From assembly GCA_949282215.1 (NCBI GenBank), contig CASDPF010000005.1:1-64000 (forward strand): a DNA stretch of 64,000 nt, read 5' to 3'. The notes under the pieces are model-generated. The model searched no databases, had not been told where the DNA came from, and saw only the letters and a list, made by a program, of their open reading frames with translations. Both the position numbers and the translations under genes were made by a program. This document shows positions 8,501 through 16,390 of the stretch, piece after piece. This stretch comes from an uncultured bacterium (GTDB lineage Bacteria; Cyanobacteriota; Vampirovibrionia; Gastranaerophilales; Gastranaerophilaceae). How positions within the stretch are numbered: position 1 is the first letter of the stretch; each line of letters begins with the position of its first letter.

Positions 8501-8730
8501 TTCAGGAAGATTACCTGAAAAAAGTTCTTGATTTGTATAATGCCGGAGTTGTTCTGAATGAAACAAGCAAGAAAATCAAAAATGAAATAGCCAAAACAAC
8601 AGATAGTCAGGATGTTTATAACAGTGTAAAGAAGAATATACCTGAAACATATTTTACTAATACAAGGGTAAAAGAAAAGCCAAGCGAATCTGCCAGAGAG
8701 GTTATCTTATCAGAGATGTTATTACTTTAA
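5527..8730 (+). CDS. PLD-family nuclease fused to SF2 (SNF2-type) helicase; restriction subunit
   Basis: About 1067 residues from the GTG at 5527, chosen for GTGGAG with a 6-nt spacer; frames from 5500 lie within the inverted repeat. The N-terminus has a phospholipase-D nuclease motif (IHAKVYISRF...TGSSNFSESGL, about residues 140-172). The helicase follows: VGLGKT (Walker A, about 285), VDEAHRF (Walker B, about 350), ITATPLNN (motif III, about 380), then the second RecA domain with TTDVLAEGINLH, DLPWNPTKVLQRVGRVNRIG (about 750-770). The C-terminal 270 residues are unassigned. PLD nucleases working with helicases are known from NgoAVII- and CglI-like restriction systems and DISARM. Here both are one chain, next to a methyltransferase. 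It has no promoter of its own in the present switch orientation. Confidence 0.88.
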   Translation: MLVADYEDKKDLTFFTNEEGQKLEDRFKRTLKDVKYFDILVGYFRTSGFYKLYKDFENIEKIRILVGLNADKKAVETIQTAKQMPINFESHTNAKEISSETFVEEVYASDDNYDVEHGIYKFIEYLRSGKLEIKAYPSYNIHAKVYISRFKEDDRDFGRVITGSSNFSESGLNSQYEFNVELKNAADVKYALNKFEELWENAVDLSDVYIDTIREKTWLNDTITPYELYLKFLYEYFKENLRKKDALDIQLPKGFMKLEYQHEAVRTLSDIVEAYNGAFIADVVGLGKTYIAAMYMQTLPGKKLIICPPPIIESWNDAISDFGVRSATVVSLGKLEHIKRKGYDEYQYIFVDEAHRFRNENTEQYRLLHEICYGKKVILITATPLNNSIYDFYPLIRLFQPANDSTIPGVKNLEEFFRKIRIELDKIDKSTPEYLEEVKRVSKVVRDRVLHPILIRRTRNDIKEYFKQDIADQKLTFPEVDTPHKVIYEFDKKTDAIFNETIQKIKKDFTYARYQPGEGLEDEYKLNDFAKTQERNLAGFMKSMLIKRLESSKYAFLQTIDRFIQSYNDFIKMYESGTVYISKKIDIYDYLDNDDEAALIKELEKDSKSKAYTKEQFQPGYIEKLRLDLNILHWIKDAWQQVPTDFKKDKFLKVLRTDNQLKNKKIIIFTESMETGLDLYNTLEKEYGDKVLFYSSGVCRYNGKSIGKNYVKELIHQNYTPKYSVQRDDINILITTDVLAEGINLHRSNTILNYDLPWNPTKVLQRVGRVNRIGTKFDKILIYNFFPTSTSDKELGLENSIKAKIQAFHDTLGEDAKYLTDEEETTNHKLFGENFYNKLNNKDTYNDEGETENIQLKYISILENIRENNLDLFNRIKYLPKKARTARKYTVENSSLITFFKKGALNKIIISDGKKYEDLPFEDAVKYFECPPDTVKQTITKQYYDLLDFNKQQFIQNDIAEETVTKRGGSSNHKTVKLRIEYAIKEGRLTDVQEDYLKKVLDLYNAGVVLNETSKKIKNEIAKTTDSQDVYNSVKKNIPETYFTNTRVKEKPSESAREVILSEMLLL

Positions 8731-8781
8731 CTTAAATTTTTTTGCGAATGGAGGTTACTTGCAAAAATTTAAGGTGTTTTA

Positions 8782-11700
8782 ATGAATAAGTTACAGGCTA
8801 AAAATTTAATAGAAAATACTTTTAATAAACGGTTTGATAAGGTTCAATTCAGAAATTTTATAATTAATTTTCTTGACAAAATAAACGAAAATAAAGCTTT
8901 TAGTGTTGGTCAGGCTCAGGTTAAAGAAGCATTCAGAAAATATGTATTATCTTATCAGAGAATAGGACAATACACTGATAAAAAAGGGAATATTATTGAC
9001 GCTTTAATTGTGCACCTTAATGATAAGTGTTCATTAGACAGAAGCAGAACCTTTTTAAGAAATTTTGTTGCGGATTATATGCGGACGAAAGGCAAAGAAA
9101 ATGCTCTTGTTGCATTTTATCGTGATAATTCTGCTGACTGGAGATTCTCTTTTGTAAAACTGGAAATATCTTTGAAACAAGATGATAAAGGCAATGTAAA
9201 AGTTGCAAATGAATACACTCCGGCTAAAAGATACTCATATCTTGTCGGAGAACTTGAACCTAACCACACTGCACAATCAAGATTAGTAGAACTTTTAGTA
9301 AAAGAATACCCGACACTGGAAGAAATTGAAGAAGCCTTTAATGTCGAAAAAGTTTCAAAAGAATTTTTCGCTCAATATAAAGAACTTTTCTTGCAGCTTG
9401 TTGATAACCTTAAAGACATTCGCAGCAAAGATGACCGTATTAATTTTGAATTTACAACAAGGTCGATAACAGAAGCAAATTTCTGTAAAAAACTTTTAGG
9501 ACAGCTCGTTTTTCTTTATTTTATTCAGAAAAAAGGCTGGCTTGGAGTTCTAAAAGGTGCAAACTGGGGAGAAGGAGATAAACAGTTTTTAAGACATACC
9601 TTTGAGAAAGCTGTAGCGGAAGGTAAAAATTTCTTTAATGATTATCTGGAACCGCTTTTCTATAATGCACTTGCAAACGGTGAACGTGATGAACAAATAT
9701 TTGATTTGCTGGAGTGTAAAATTCCTTTTTTAAACGGCGGGTTATTTGAGCCGTTAAACGGGTATGATTGGGTAAATACTGATATTCAATTTAAAAACGA
9801 TATTTTTTCAAACACTGAAAAAAACAAAATCGGAGATACGGGTACAGGTATTTTAGATGTTTTTGACAGGTACAATTTTACGGTAAAGGAAGACGAACCG
9901 TTAGAAAAAGAAGTTGCTGTTGACCCCGAAATGCTCGGTAAAGTTTTTGAAGAATTACTGGAAGTTCAAGACAGAAAATCAAAAGGTGCGTTCTATACGC
10001 CTCGTGAAATTGTTCACTATATGTGTCAGGAAAGTTTGATAAATTACCTTGCAACAGAACTTAATGCTAGTGAAGATGTTGATTTTGACGGTTTAACCAA
10101 ACAGGATTTAGCTGATTTTATACACCATTCGGACCAAATATCCGACAGAGAAGCAATCGCAAGTCAAAAAGAAAAATCGACTTCTGTTTACAAACACATT
10201 ATATCCGAAAATATACGTAAAAATGCTGAAGCTATTGATAAAGCTCTTGCTAATATTAAAATATGCGACCCGGCTATAGGTTCCGGGGCGTTCCCTGTTG
10301 GAATGCTTAATGAAATTGTAAGGGCAAGAATATCTCTTGTTGAATCCGGATTTTTAAAAGAAACTAAAAAGCATTCTGTATATGAATATAAACGTCAAGC
10401 AATCCAAAATTCAATCTATGGAGTAGATATAGAATCTGGAGCCGTTGAAATAGCAAAACTAAGACTTTGGCTTTTTTTAGTAGTTGATGAAGAAAATATT
10501 GAAAACATCAAAGCTCTACCAAATTTAGATTATAAAATAGTTTGTGGAAATTCACTTTTTAATGTCGAACATAATTTATTTAACACAACACTTTTTAGAC
10601 AATTAGAAGAATTAAAACCTCAATTTTTTAACGAAACAAGAAAAAAGGAAAAGAAAAGACTAAAAAAAGAAATTGATGCAATTATAAAAGAATTAACCAA
10701 AGATGGAACATTTGACTTTGAAATATATTTTTCAGAAATTTTTCATGAAAAGAACGGTTTTGATGTTGTTATTGCAAATCCTCCTTATGTTGGGCATAAA
10801 GGTGGGCAAAAAGAACTATTTAGCAAAATAAAAAAATATAATCTTGGAATATTTAATAATGAAAGAATGGATTTATTTTATTATTTTTTTCACTTGGCAT
10901 TAAATATAATGCATATAAAAGGTATAGCAACTTTTATAACAACAAATTATTATATTACTGCTGATAGTGCAATAAAATTAAGAAAGGATTTAAAAGATAG
11001 AAGTAATATAATCAAACTAATTAATTTTAATGAATTAAGAATCTTTGAATCAGCTTTGGGGCAACATAATTTAATAACATTCTTTGAAAAAAATAAATTA
11101 GACGAAAAACAATGTTTTATTATAAATACTAATAAAAAAGGAGTTGCTACATCTTCAGTATTAAATCATATTTTATGTGACAAAGATGTAGATACTAATT
11201 ATTTCTTGAAAAAACAAACAGCACTATTTGATAGTAAAAATCTATACATACGTCTTAATCCAGATAATTCAAATATATCAACTATCCTAGATAAAATAAA
11301 GAAATATTCATCTAGTACTCTTATTAATTACTGCAATATTACTCAAGGTTTAGTATCTGGTTGTGATAAGATAACCAAGAAACATATGTTAAAATTTCCA
11401 AATGAAGGGTTCGTAAAAGATTCTGGAGTTTTTGTTATTGATAAAACCTATGCGCAATTTGCAAATTTAGAAACAGATATTTTAAAGCCTTGGTTTAAGA
11501 ATTCGGATATTTATAAATATGGGGCAAATGAGCATACCACAAAATTTTTGATACATTTAAATACGGATGTTAATATATCTCAATATCCAAACATTCTGTC
11601 ACATATAAATAAATATATTAAAGTTATTACTGCTAGAAATTATGATAGTGGAGAACTAAATAAAGCAAAAAAACTAAAGAAATTATGGGTGTTATCATCT

Positions 11701-12198
11701 TCAAGAAAAGATTTTAATTTTAGCTTACCTAAAATTATCTCCCCTCAAAGAACTTATAAAAATATTTTTGGTTATACAGAAAAATTATGGAGTGCTAGTG
11801 CTGATGTTTATTTTATAACATCTAAATCTAAAGATATTGAATTAAAATATATATTATCTTTATTGAATAGTAACTTATATTACTATTGGTTATATGAGAA
11901 AGGTAAAAGGAAAGGGGAAATGTTAGAATTATATTTAACTCCTCTTTCTGAAATCCCAATAAAAAAAGTTAATGAGGATATTCAAAGCAAATTTGTATCA
12001 ATTGTAGATAAAATTCTTGTTATTACTCAAACCGATGATTATTTAGAAAATCAAGAAAAACAAGATGCAGTAAAAGAATACGAAAAACAAATAGATATAA
12101 TGGTTTATAAACTTTATGACCTGACCTATGAAGAAATCATCACTATAGATAAAGAATTTTCAATGTCAGAACAAGAATATAACACATACAAACTTTGA
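8782..12198 (+). CDS. N6-adenine DNA methyltransferase with C-terminal specificity domain (Eco57I/type IIG-like)
   Basis: 1138 residues. SAM motif I is CDPAIGSGAFPVGML (about 495-507), followed by a long helical region and catalytic motif IV IANPPYVG (about 663-670), the signature of N6-adenine methylases. GKVFEELLEVQDRKSKGAFYTPREIVHYM (about 390-418) is the usual lead-in (key part KGAFYTP). The C-terminal third looks like a TaqI-type target recognition domain, ending LLNSNLYYYWLYEKG and LYLTPLSEIPI. The N-terminal 350 residues are like those of large type IIG enzymes, but I see no convincing PD-(D/E)XK site. It probably marks self DNA and gives specificity to the PLD-helicase encoded 51 bp upstream. 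The last 500 codons look more AT-rich than the first 550, which could reflect exchange of the recognition domain. Confidence 0.9.
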   Translation: MNKLQAKNLIENTFNKRFDKVQFRNFIINFLDKINENKAFSVGQAQVKEAFRKYVLSYQRIGQYTDKKGNIIDALIVHLNDKCSLDRSRTFLRNFVADYMRTKGKENALVAFYRDNSADWRFSFVKLEISLKQDDKGNVKVANEYTPAKRYSYLVGELEPNHTAQSRLVELLVKEYPTLEEIEEAFNVEKVSKEFFAQYKELFLQLVDNLKDIRSKDDRINFEFTTRSITEANFCKKLLGQLVFLYFIQKKGWLGVLKGANWGEGDKQFLRHTFEKAVAEGKNFFNDYLEPLFYNALANGERDEQIFDLLECKIPFLNGGLFEPLNGYDWVNTDIQFKNDIFSNTEKNKIGDTGTGILDVFDRYNFTVKEDEPLEKEVAVDPEMLGKVFEELLEVQDRKSKGAFYTPREIVHYMCQESLINYLATELNASEDVDFDGLTKQDLADFIHHSDQISDREAIASQKEKSTSVYKHIISENIRKNAEAIDKALANIKICDPAIGSGAFPVGMLNEIVRARISLVESGFLKETKKHSVYEYKRQAIQNSIYGVDIESGAVEIAKLRLWLFLVVDEENIENIKALPNLDYKIVCGNSLFNVEHNLFNTTLFRQLEELKPQFFNETRKKEKKRLKKEIDAIIKELTKDGTFDFEIYFSEIFHEKNGFDVVIANPPYVGHKGGQKELFSKIKKYNLGIFNNERMDLFYYFFHLALNIMHIKGIATFITTNYYITADSAIKLRKDLKDRSNIIKLINFNELRIFESALGQHNLITFFEKNKLDEKQCFIINTNKKGVATSSVLNHILCDKDVDTNYFLKKQTALFDSKNLYIRLNPDNSNISTILDKIKKYSSSTLINYCNITQGLVSGCDKITKKHMLKFPNEGFVKDSGVFVIDKTYAQFANLETDILKPWFKNSDIYKYGANEHTTKFLIHLNTDVNISQYPNILSHINKYIKVITARNYDSGELNKAKKLKKLWVLSSSRKDFNFSLPKIISPQRTYKNIFGYTEKLWSASADVYFITSKSKDIELKYILSLLNSNLYYYWLYEKGKRKGEMLELYLTPLSEIPIKKVNEDIQSKFVSIVDKILVITQTDDYLENQEKQDAVKEYEKQIDIMVYKLYDLTYEEIITIDKEFSMSEQEYNTYKL

Positions 12199-12268
12199 CA
12201 AAACTTTCCTGTCCAAATCTGACGCATTGATATTCTAAAATAAAGTATCACTTAGAAAGGATTTAATC

Positions 12269-12325
12269 ATGGAACTATTAATCGGACTAATATTATTGTA
12301 TTTTGCGGCATTCAGTGATGATTAA
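12269..12325 (+). CDS. 18-residue hydrophobic micro-ORF
   Basis: MELLIGLILLYFAAFSDD, preceded by AGAAAGGA 8 nt before the ATG. It is one short hydrophobic stretch with an acidic end. The ribosome site is as good as that of the next gene (also AGAAAGGA), so translation is plausible. It could be a type-I-toxin-like membrane peptide, a leader peptide or chance. It lies 70 bp after the methyltransferase and 32 bp before the secreted protein gene. Confidence 0.4.
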   Translation: MELLIGLILLYFAAFSDD

Positions 12326-12357
12326 ATAAAACTTTATTGTCAAGAAAGGATTGAATT

Positions 12358-12987
12358 TTGAGTTATAAAAAATATTTCTTAGTAATAACTTTAATTATTT
12401 GCTTAGGTTTGCCTGTATCAGCAAGCCCATACACTGATTATTGCGAAACAGTTGTCAATCAAATGATAGAGGTGCTGGGATGCTCTGATGATTATTTGTT
12501 AAACTATCCTGTTAGAGTAGATGTTGAAATTATGCCTGATGGCTCTGTTAAAAATGTGTATATAACAGATTACATGGGACGTCGGCAGGTAAAATGGGAA
12601 AATAAAATCCTTGATACAACATTTCCATCTCACAATCTTATGAAGGGTATAGGCGGAGGTCCTGCGGTTTCTGTTGTTGAACGGCTTATTAAAAAATCAG
12701 AATTAAAAAGAATGGAGCAGGAAAAGTTCCTGTTTAACCTGCGTTCAGCCCTGATGGAAGGTTTTTCATATCCTGCAAAGAGTCAAAACTTAAAAGCAAA
12801 AGTAAGATACACTGTAGATAAAATGGGGCGGTTAAGAAACTATGAACTGGTTGAAAGTTCAGGAAATACTTCCTTTGACAATGCAGTATTAAAATTCCTC
12901 GATAACAGACAGAATTATACGGTAATGTATCTGCCGAATCTCCAAACTGAAACTTATACTGATACCGTAACATTTAGAAGTAAATAA
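12358..12987 (+). CDS. secreted protein with TonB-C-like domain
   Basis: 209 residues from a TTG start with AGAAAGGA 7 nt before it. An N-terminal signal peptide (KKYFLVITLIICLGLPVSASP) is visible, with likely cleavage after VSA. The C-terminal 70 residues (KAKVRYTVDKMGRLRNYELVESSGN, then FDNAVLKFL) match the TonB C-terminal/energy-transducer-family pattern of x-G-x-L...SSG...D.A. A similar repeat (VDVEIMPDGSVKNVYI) lies near residue 60, so there may be two related domains. Its role on a mobile element is unknown. It ends at a bidirectional terminator facing the DUF2130 gene. Confidence 0.75.
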   Translation: MSYKKYFLVITLIICLGLPVSASPYTDYCETVVNQMIEVLGCSDDYLLNYPVRVDVEIMPDGSVKNVYITDYMGRRQVKWENKILDTTFPSHNLMKGIGGGPAVSVVERLIKKSELKRMEQEKFLFNLRSALMEGFSYPAKSQNLKAKVRYTVDKMGRLRNYELVESSGNTSFDNAVLKFLDNRQNYTVMYLPNLQTETYTDTVTFRSK

Positions 12988-12988
12988 A

Positions 12989-13011
12989 AAAGAGCAGCTT
13001 CACTGCTCTTT
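12989..13011. terminator. bidirectional intrinsic terminator
   Basis: AAAGAGCAG, a 5-nt CTTCA loop and CTGCTCTTT, between convergent cargo genes. Confidence 0.85.
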
Positions 13012-13032
13012 CTACTATTAAAACTGTTTCCG

Positions 13033-14334
13033 CTATTTTACAAGTAATCTTGCCTCTTCAAACTTCTTCTGCATAGTCGGATTATTCTTAGTAAGTTTCT
13101 TGATTGTTAAATCTTCCGCCTTGTTATTCGCTAACCGCAGGTTATTTTCAGAAGATAACAACGCTTCTTTTGCTTTCTGCAAACGTTCTATAGTCTTATC
13201 AATCTCATCAATAGCTATTTTAAACTTTTTACTTGCCTGTTCATAATTCTTTGAAAACTTATCTTTAAAATCATTCATTGCTGCTTCAAAGTTTGCTACA
13301 TCTATATTCTGTGCTCTCACTACAGCAAGTTCCTTCCTGTATTCTAAAGAGTTTAATGCTGCATTTCTTAAAACAGTTATTATCGGAATAAAAAACTGCG
13401 GTCTTATTACATACATTTTCTCGTAATAATGCGACATTTCTACGATTCCGTTGTTATACAACTCATTCTCAGGCTCTAACATTGAAACAAGAACAGCATA
13501 TTCACATTTCTTTTCACGGCGGTCTTTATCAAGTTCTTTTAAGAAATCCGTATTTTTCTTCTTTGTAGAAGTTGTATCAGCTTCGTTTTTCATCTCAAAC
13601 ATTATTGAGATAAATTCATTACCGTCAGAATCATAATCTCGGTAGATATAATCTCCTTTACTTCCTGATTTCACTTCATTATCTTTTTCAAAATAGGCAG
13701 CTTTAAACCCTGTAGCACGTAATTTTTCAAACTCAATCTCACAGTGCTGTTCAAGACTTTCTCCTATCATTTTTGTAGATAGTTTCAGTTTGTAATCCTT
13801 TAAGCGTTCAATTTCGTCATTCTTAAATTTTATCTCTGTTTCATATTTTTCTTTTAAAGATTGTTCCAATAATTTATGTTCTTTTTCAGCCAGTTCACTT
13901 TCATTAGTAATCTTTAAAATAAACTTTTCCTGAGCAGAAAGTTTATTATTCATATCCACTACAATATTTGCAATTTCACGTTCTTTGTCTTTATTGAAAG
14001 TTTCTAACCTGTATTTAAGTTCATTAACTTCATTATTTTTTTCCGAAATAATTTTGTCAATTTCAGCCTGCTTTGCTATTTGTGCGGATTTTATTTCTGA
14101 TTTTAATTGTATTATTTCTGCCTTTTTAGCATTTATTTCTTTGTCAAATGTTTTTCCCATTTCAAGTTTAGTCGATAAAAGCAGGTTCTGTTTATCTTTT
14201 TCAAATTGTGCTTCTTTGTCTTTTAAGTCTTTTTGAAATTCTTTATTTCTAACCTGTTTTACTATAGCAGTATAAAGAGTTTCGTCTACCTGGAAAATTT
14301 CTCCGCATTTGGGACATTTAATTTCGTTGTTCAT
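13033..14334 (-). CDS. DUF2130-family protein with zinc-finger start and coiled coil
   Basis: 433 residues. The N-terminus reads [14 protein letters not shown], a CxxC pair of the family. Residues about 30-185 form a long charged coiled coil. The DUF2130 core follows ([69 protein letters not shown]). The D...E-x-K spacing within the core (GDYIYRDYD...MFEMK) fits a PD-(D/E)XK-type nuclease fold, but that is inference; the family has no settled function. A second coiled coil closes the protein. ATGAAAGGATG lies upstream. It is the last cargo gene, transcribed toward the restriction genes. Confidence 0.88.
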   Translation of the reverse strand: MNNEIKCPKCGEIFQVDETLYTAIVKQVRNKEFQKDLKDKEAQFEKDKQNLLLSTKLEMGKTFDKEINAKKAEIIQLKSEIKSAQIAKQAEIDKIISEKNNEVNELKYRLETFNKDKEREIANIVVDMNNKLSAQEKFILKITNESELAEKEHKLLEQSLKEKYETEIKFKNDEIERLKDYKLKLSTKMIGESLEQHCEIEFEKLRATGFKAAYFEKDNEVKSGSKGDYIYRDYDSDGNEFISIMFEMKNEADTTSTKKKNTDFLKELDKDRREKKCEYAVLVSMLEPENELYNNGIVEMSHYYEKMYVIRPQFFIPIITVLRNAALNSLEYRKELAVVRAQNIDVANFEAAMNDFKDKFSKNYEQASKKFKIAIDEIDKTIERLQKAKEALLSSENNLRLANNKAEDLTIKKLTKNNPTMQKKFEEARLLVK

Positions 14335-14459
14335 TTTTTCATCCTTTCATTTTCTTTGTGTCAACTGTTAGGTACCTAGATGACTTAAGAAAATGAAAAG
14401 AAAAAATTTGCCTAGGTGCGAAAAGGATAAAAAATAGGCTAAAACCTAGCAATGCTAAG

Positions 14460-14498
14460 CGTTTTAACCTATTTAGTGGAATTTGCTATATAAGTCCC
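14460..14498. repeat. right terminal inverted repeat
   Basis: Perfect reverse complement of 2873-2911. Just inside lie AAAACCTAGCAATGCTAAGC motifs resembling the left subterminal sequence. The stretch 14335-14459 has no gene but contains a 12-bp inverted pair TTTCATTTTCTT/AAGAAAATGAAA. Confidence 0.92.
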
Positions 14499-14506
14499 TT
14501 TTTTTA
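14499..14506. repeat. right target-site duplication (TTTTTTTA), containing a host stop codon
   Basis: Identical to 2865-2872. Read on the minus strand it is TAAAAAAA. Its TAA is the stop codon of the ABC exporter gene, so insertion fell exactly at the end of that gene without changing the protein. Confidence 0.7.
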
Positions 14507-16312
14507 ATTTATTGCCGATAATTTTATTAACTTTTCAAAATCCTCATATTTCGCTGACAATTCGGCAAATGTCCCACTATCAACGATTTTACCATCTTTC
14601 AAATAAATCAGCCTATCGCAAGACTTCAACGTAGATAATCTATGAGCTATAGAAATCATAGTTTTGGATTTTTTCAGATGCTCTAGCATGGTTGTAATTT
14701 CATGCTCAACTTGCACATCTAATGATGATGTTGCTTCATCAAATATCATTATCTCTGGTTTTCTATACAAAGCTCTTGCTATTGCCAATCTTTGCTTTTG
14801 ACCTTGAGAAAGTCCTTTTGAATCAACAAATGGAACCGAATAAATACCATCCTTATATTCTTTCAACAAATCATTTAATTGTGCTTCCATAAGACTTTCT
14901 ACTACTAAATTATCATCTATTTGCTCTGAAGGAACTCCCCACGCTACATTTTCTCTGAAGGATTTTTCCAGTACATTAATTTCCTGAGGGACATAACCTA
15001 TAATTTTCCGAAATTGAGGGAAATTTTTTCTTGTAAGTTTTACCCCATCAATAAGAATTTCACCCGAATCAGCCTCTAAAAGTCCGGTAATCAAATCTGC
15101 CAAGGTGCTTTTACCCGCACCGGACAAACCTACAATCCCGACAAACTCGCCTTTTTTAATTTCTATATTTATATTTTTAAGAACAGGTTTATCTACCTTA
15201 TAAGAAAACGTTATATCCCTTAATTCTATTTTATCTTTCACATTAAACGCAGAAGAATCTTCTGTACAAAACGGTACAAACTTATCCAAATTACATGCTT
15301 CATATTCTTTTAATAAAGCTTTAACAAAAGTTCTACCAACAGAAATATTTATAATAGATGTCTGAATTCTGTTTAATGCAGGTGCAATCCTAAAAATAGC
15401 GGCTACAACGAGAGCAAAAGAAGCGACCATAGCCGGCTGATTTGCAAAAGATCCGATTGATATAAATATTCCCATTAAAAGCAAAGAAACAACGATAAGA
15501 ATTTCTATAATATACGGTGGTACACTATTGAAAAACTCATACTCTGCCATATAATTTATCATTTCTTTAGTCTTAGTTTCATAATCTGAATAAAAGACCT
15601 TCTCGCCATTCATCATTTTTACTTCTTTTAAATTATCAATACATTCACAAGTTAAAGTATTAACATTTTTAATTTTCTTATTTAAAAACAAAGTAATCTG
15701 CTTTGTTTTATTTTTAAAATATTTATTTTGGAGAATCATACTGCAAATAACAAAGGTCAAAGTTACAATCCCAGCAATAGGAAACTTTGACATAATGAGT
15801 ACAATAATCATAAATACAATAATTGTATTGGTAATAAGATTTAATAAACGCATCAAAAAACTGCTCATAACCTGAGATGGCAGATTATTTACAACATACA
15901 ATTTATCAGCGGAAGAATTCCTCATAATATCCCCATAAGGAGCAAATAAATAGTATTCCATAAATCTATTCACAATACTTTGCTTCCAGTTGTTTATAAA
16001 ATGGCTTTGCAAATACATATACAAAATCATATAAACATTTTTGAATACAAAAAGTAACAATGCTGCACCGCCAAGAATTAAAGCTGTCAATAACGGAGAA
16101 TTTATACCGGAAAATGATACCCATTTTTGATATAAATGACTGTTTAAAGCCGTATCCGGTTTAATAATCATAATTATAAAAGGATAAATTAAAGCTATAC
16201 CAAGAAATTCAAGAAAACCTGCTATCAGTGACAAAAATCCAAAACCAAAAAGTTTAACTTTACGACCTTCACCGAAATAATTAATAAATTTTCTAATATT
16301 CTCAAGATACAT
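14504..16312 (-). CDS. ABC exporter, fused permease/ATPase (MsbA/PglK-like)
   Basis: 602 residues from the ATG at 16312 (GGGGTG upstream); an in-frame ATG at 16369 lies in the divergent promoter region. Six transmembrane helices fill residues 20-320 (for example GFLEFLGIALIYPFIIMI). The nucleotide-binding domain has GLSGAGKSTLADL (Walker A), LSQGQKQRLAIARAL (signature) and MIFDEATSSLD (Walker B), then the His switch SIAHRLS. The permease start resembles lipid-linked oligosaccharide flippases such as PglK, fitting the glycosylation genes nearby; the substrate is unproven. Its stop codon lies in the target duplication of the mobile element. It is divergent from the BI-1 gene. Confidence 0.9.
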   Translation of the reverse strand: MYLENIRKFINYFGEGRKVKLFGFGFLSLIAGFLEFLGIALIYPFIIMIIKPDTALNSHLYQKWVSFSGINSPLLTALILGGAALLLFVFKNVYMILYMYLQSHFINNWKQSIVNRFMEYYLFAPYGDIMRNSSADKLYVVNNLPSQVMSSFLMRLLNLITNTIIVFMIIVLIMSKFPIAGIVTLTFVICSMILQNKYFKNKTKQITLFLNKKIKNVNTLTCECIDNLKEVKMMNGEKVFYSDYETKTKEMINYMAEYEFFNSVPPYIIEILIVVSLLLMGIFISIGSFANQPAMVASFALVVAAIFRIAPALNRIQTSIINISVGRTFVKALLKEYEACNLDKFVPFCTEDSSAFNVKDKIELRDITFSYKVDKPVLKNINIEIKKGEFVGIVGLSGAGKSTLADLITGLLEADSGEILIDGVKLTRKNFPQFRKIIGYVPQEINVLEKSFRENVAWGVPSEQIDDNLVVESLMEAQLNDLLKEYKDGIYSVPFVDSKGLSQGQKQRLAIARALYRKPEIMIFDEATSSLDVQVEHEITTMLEHLKKSKTMISIAHRLSTLKSCDRLIYLKDGKIVDSGTFAELSAKYEDFEKLIKLSAIN

Positions 16313-16346
16313 AATCACCCCAACTAATTTTAATTCATGGTATAAT

Positions 16347-16371
16347 AATTGTATTATATTATTATACAATT
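16347..16371. promoter_or_regulatory. palindrome between divergent ABC exporter and BI-1 genes
   Basis: AATTGTAT and its exact complement ATACAATT, 9 bp apart, within a TATAAT-rich region. This suits overlapping divergent promoters or an operator. No regulator gene is adjacent. Confidence 0.4.
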
Positions 16372-16390
16372 ATAAAAGAAAGGAGTTAAT

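Larger units (their letters stand above)
2873..14498. mobile_element. 11.6-kb IS1595-type transposon carrying a switchable restriction system
   Basis: Bounded by 39-bp perfect inverted repeats that begin GGGACTTATATAGC (2873-2911 and 14460-14498) and by matching 8-bp flanks TTTTTTTA. An IS1595/ISXO2-like transposase lies just inside the left end. The cargo, in order, is a small ORF, the transposase, a tyrosine recombinase, an invertible promoter segment, a PLD-nuclease/helicase, an N6 DNA methyltransferase, an 18-residue micro-ORF, a secreted TonB-C-like protein and a DUF2130 protein. The element sits between an ABC exporter gene, whose stop codon it abuts, and the tRNA-Asn promoter. IS1595-family elements with passenger genes are known; one of this size with a phase-variable restriction locus is not something I recognise. 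Confidence 0.85.

Noticed and set aside
8782-12198. BREX system (PglX)
   Set aside because: The methylase resembles PglX in size, but no PglZ, BrxC or other BREX genes are in the element.
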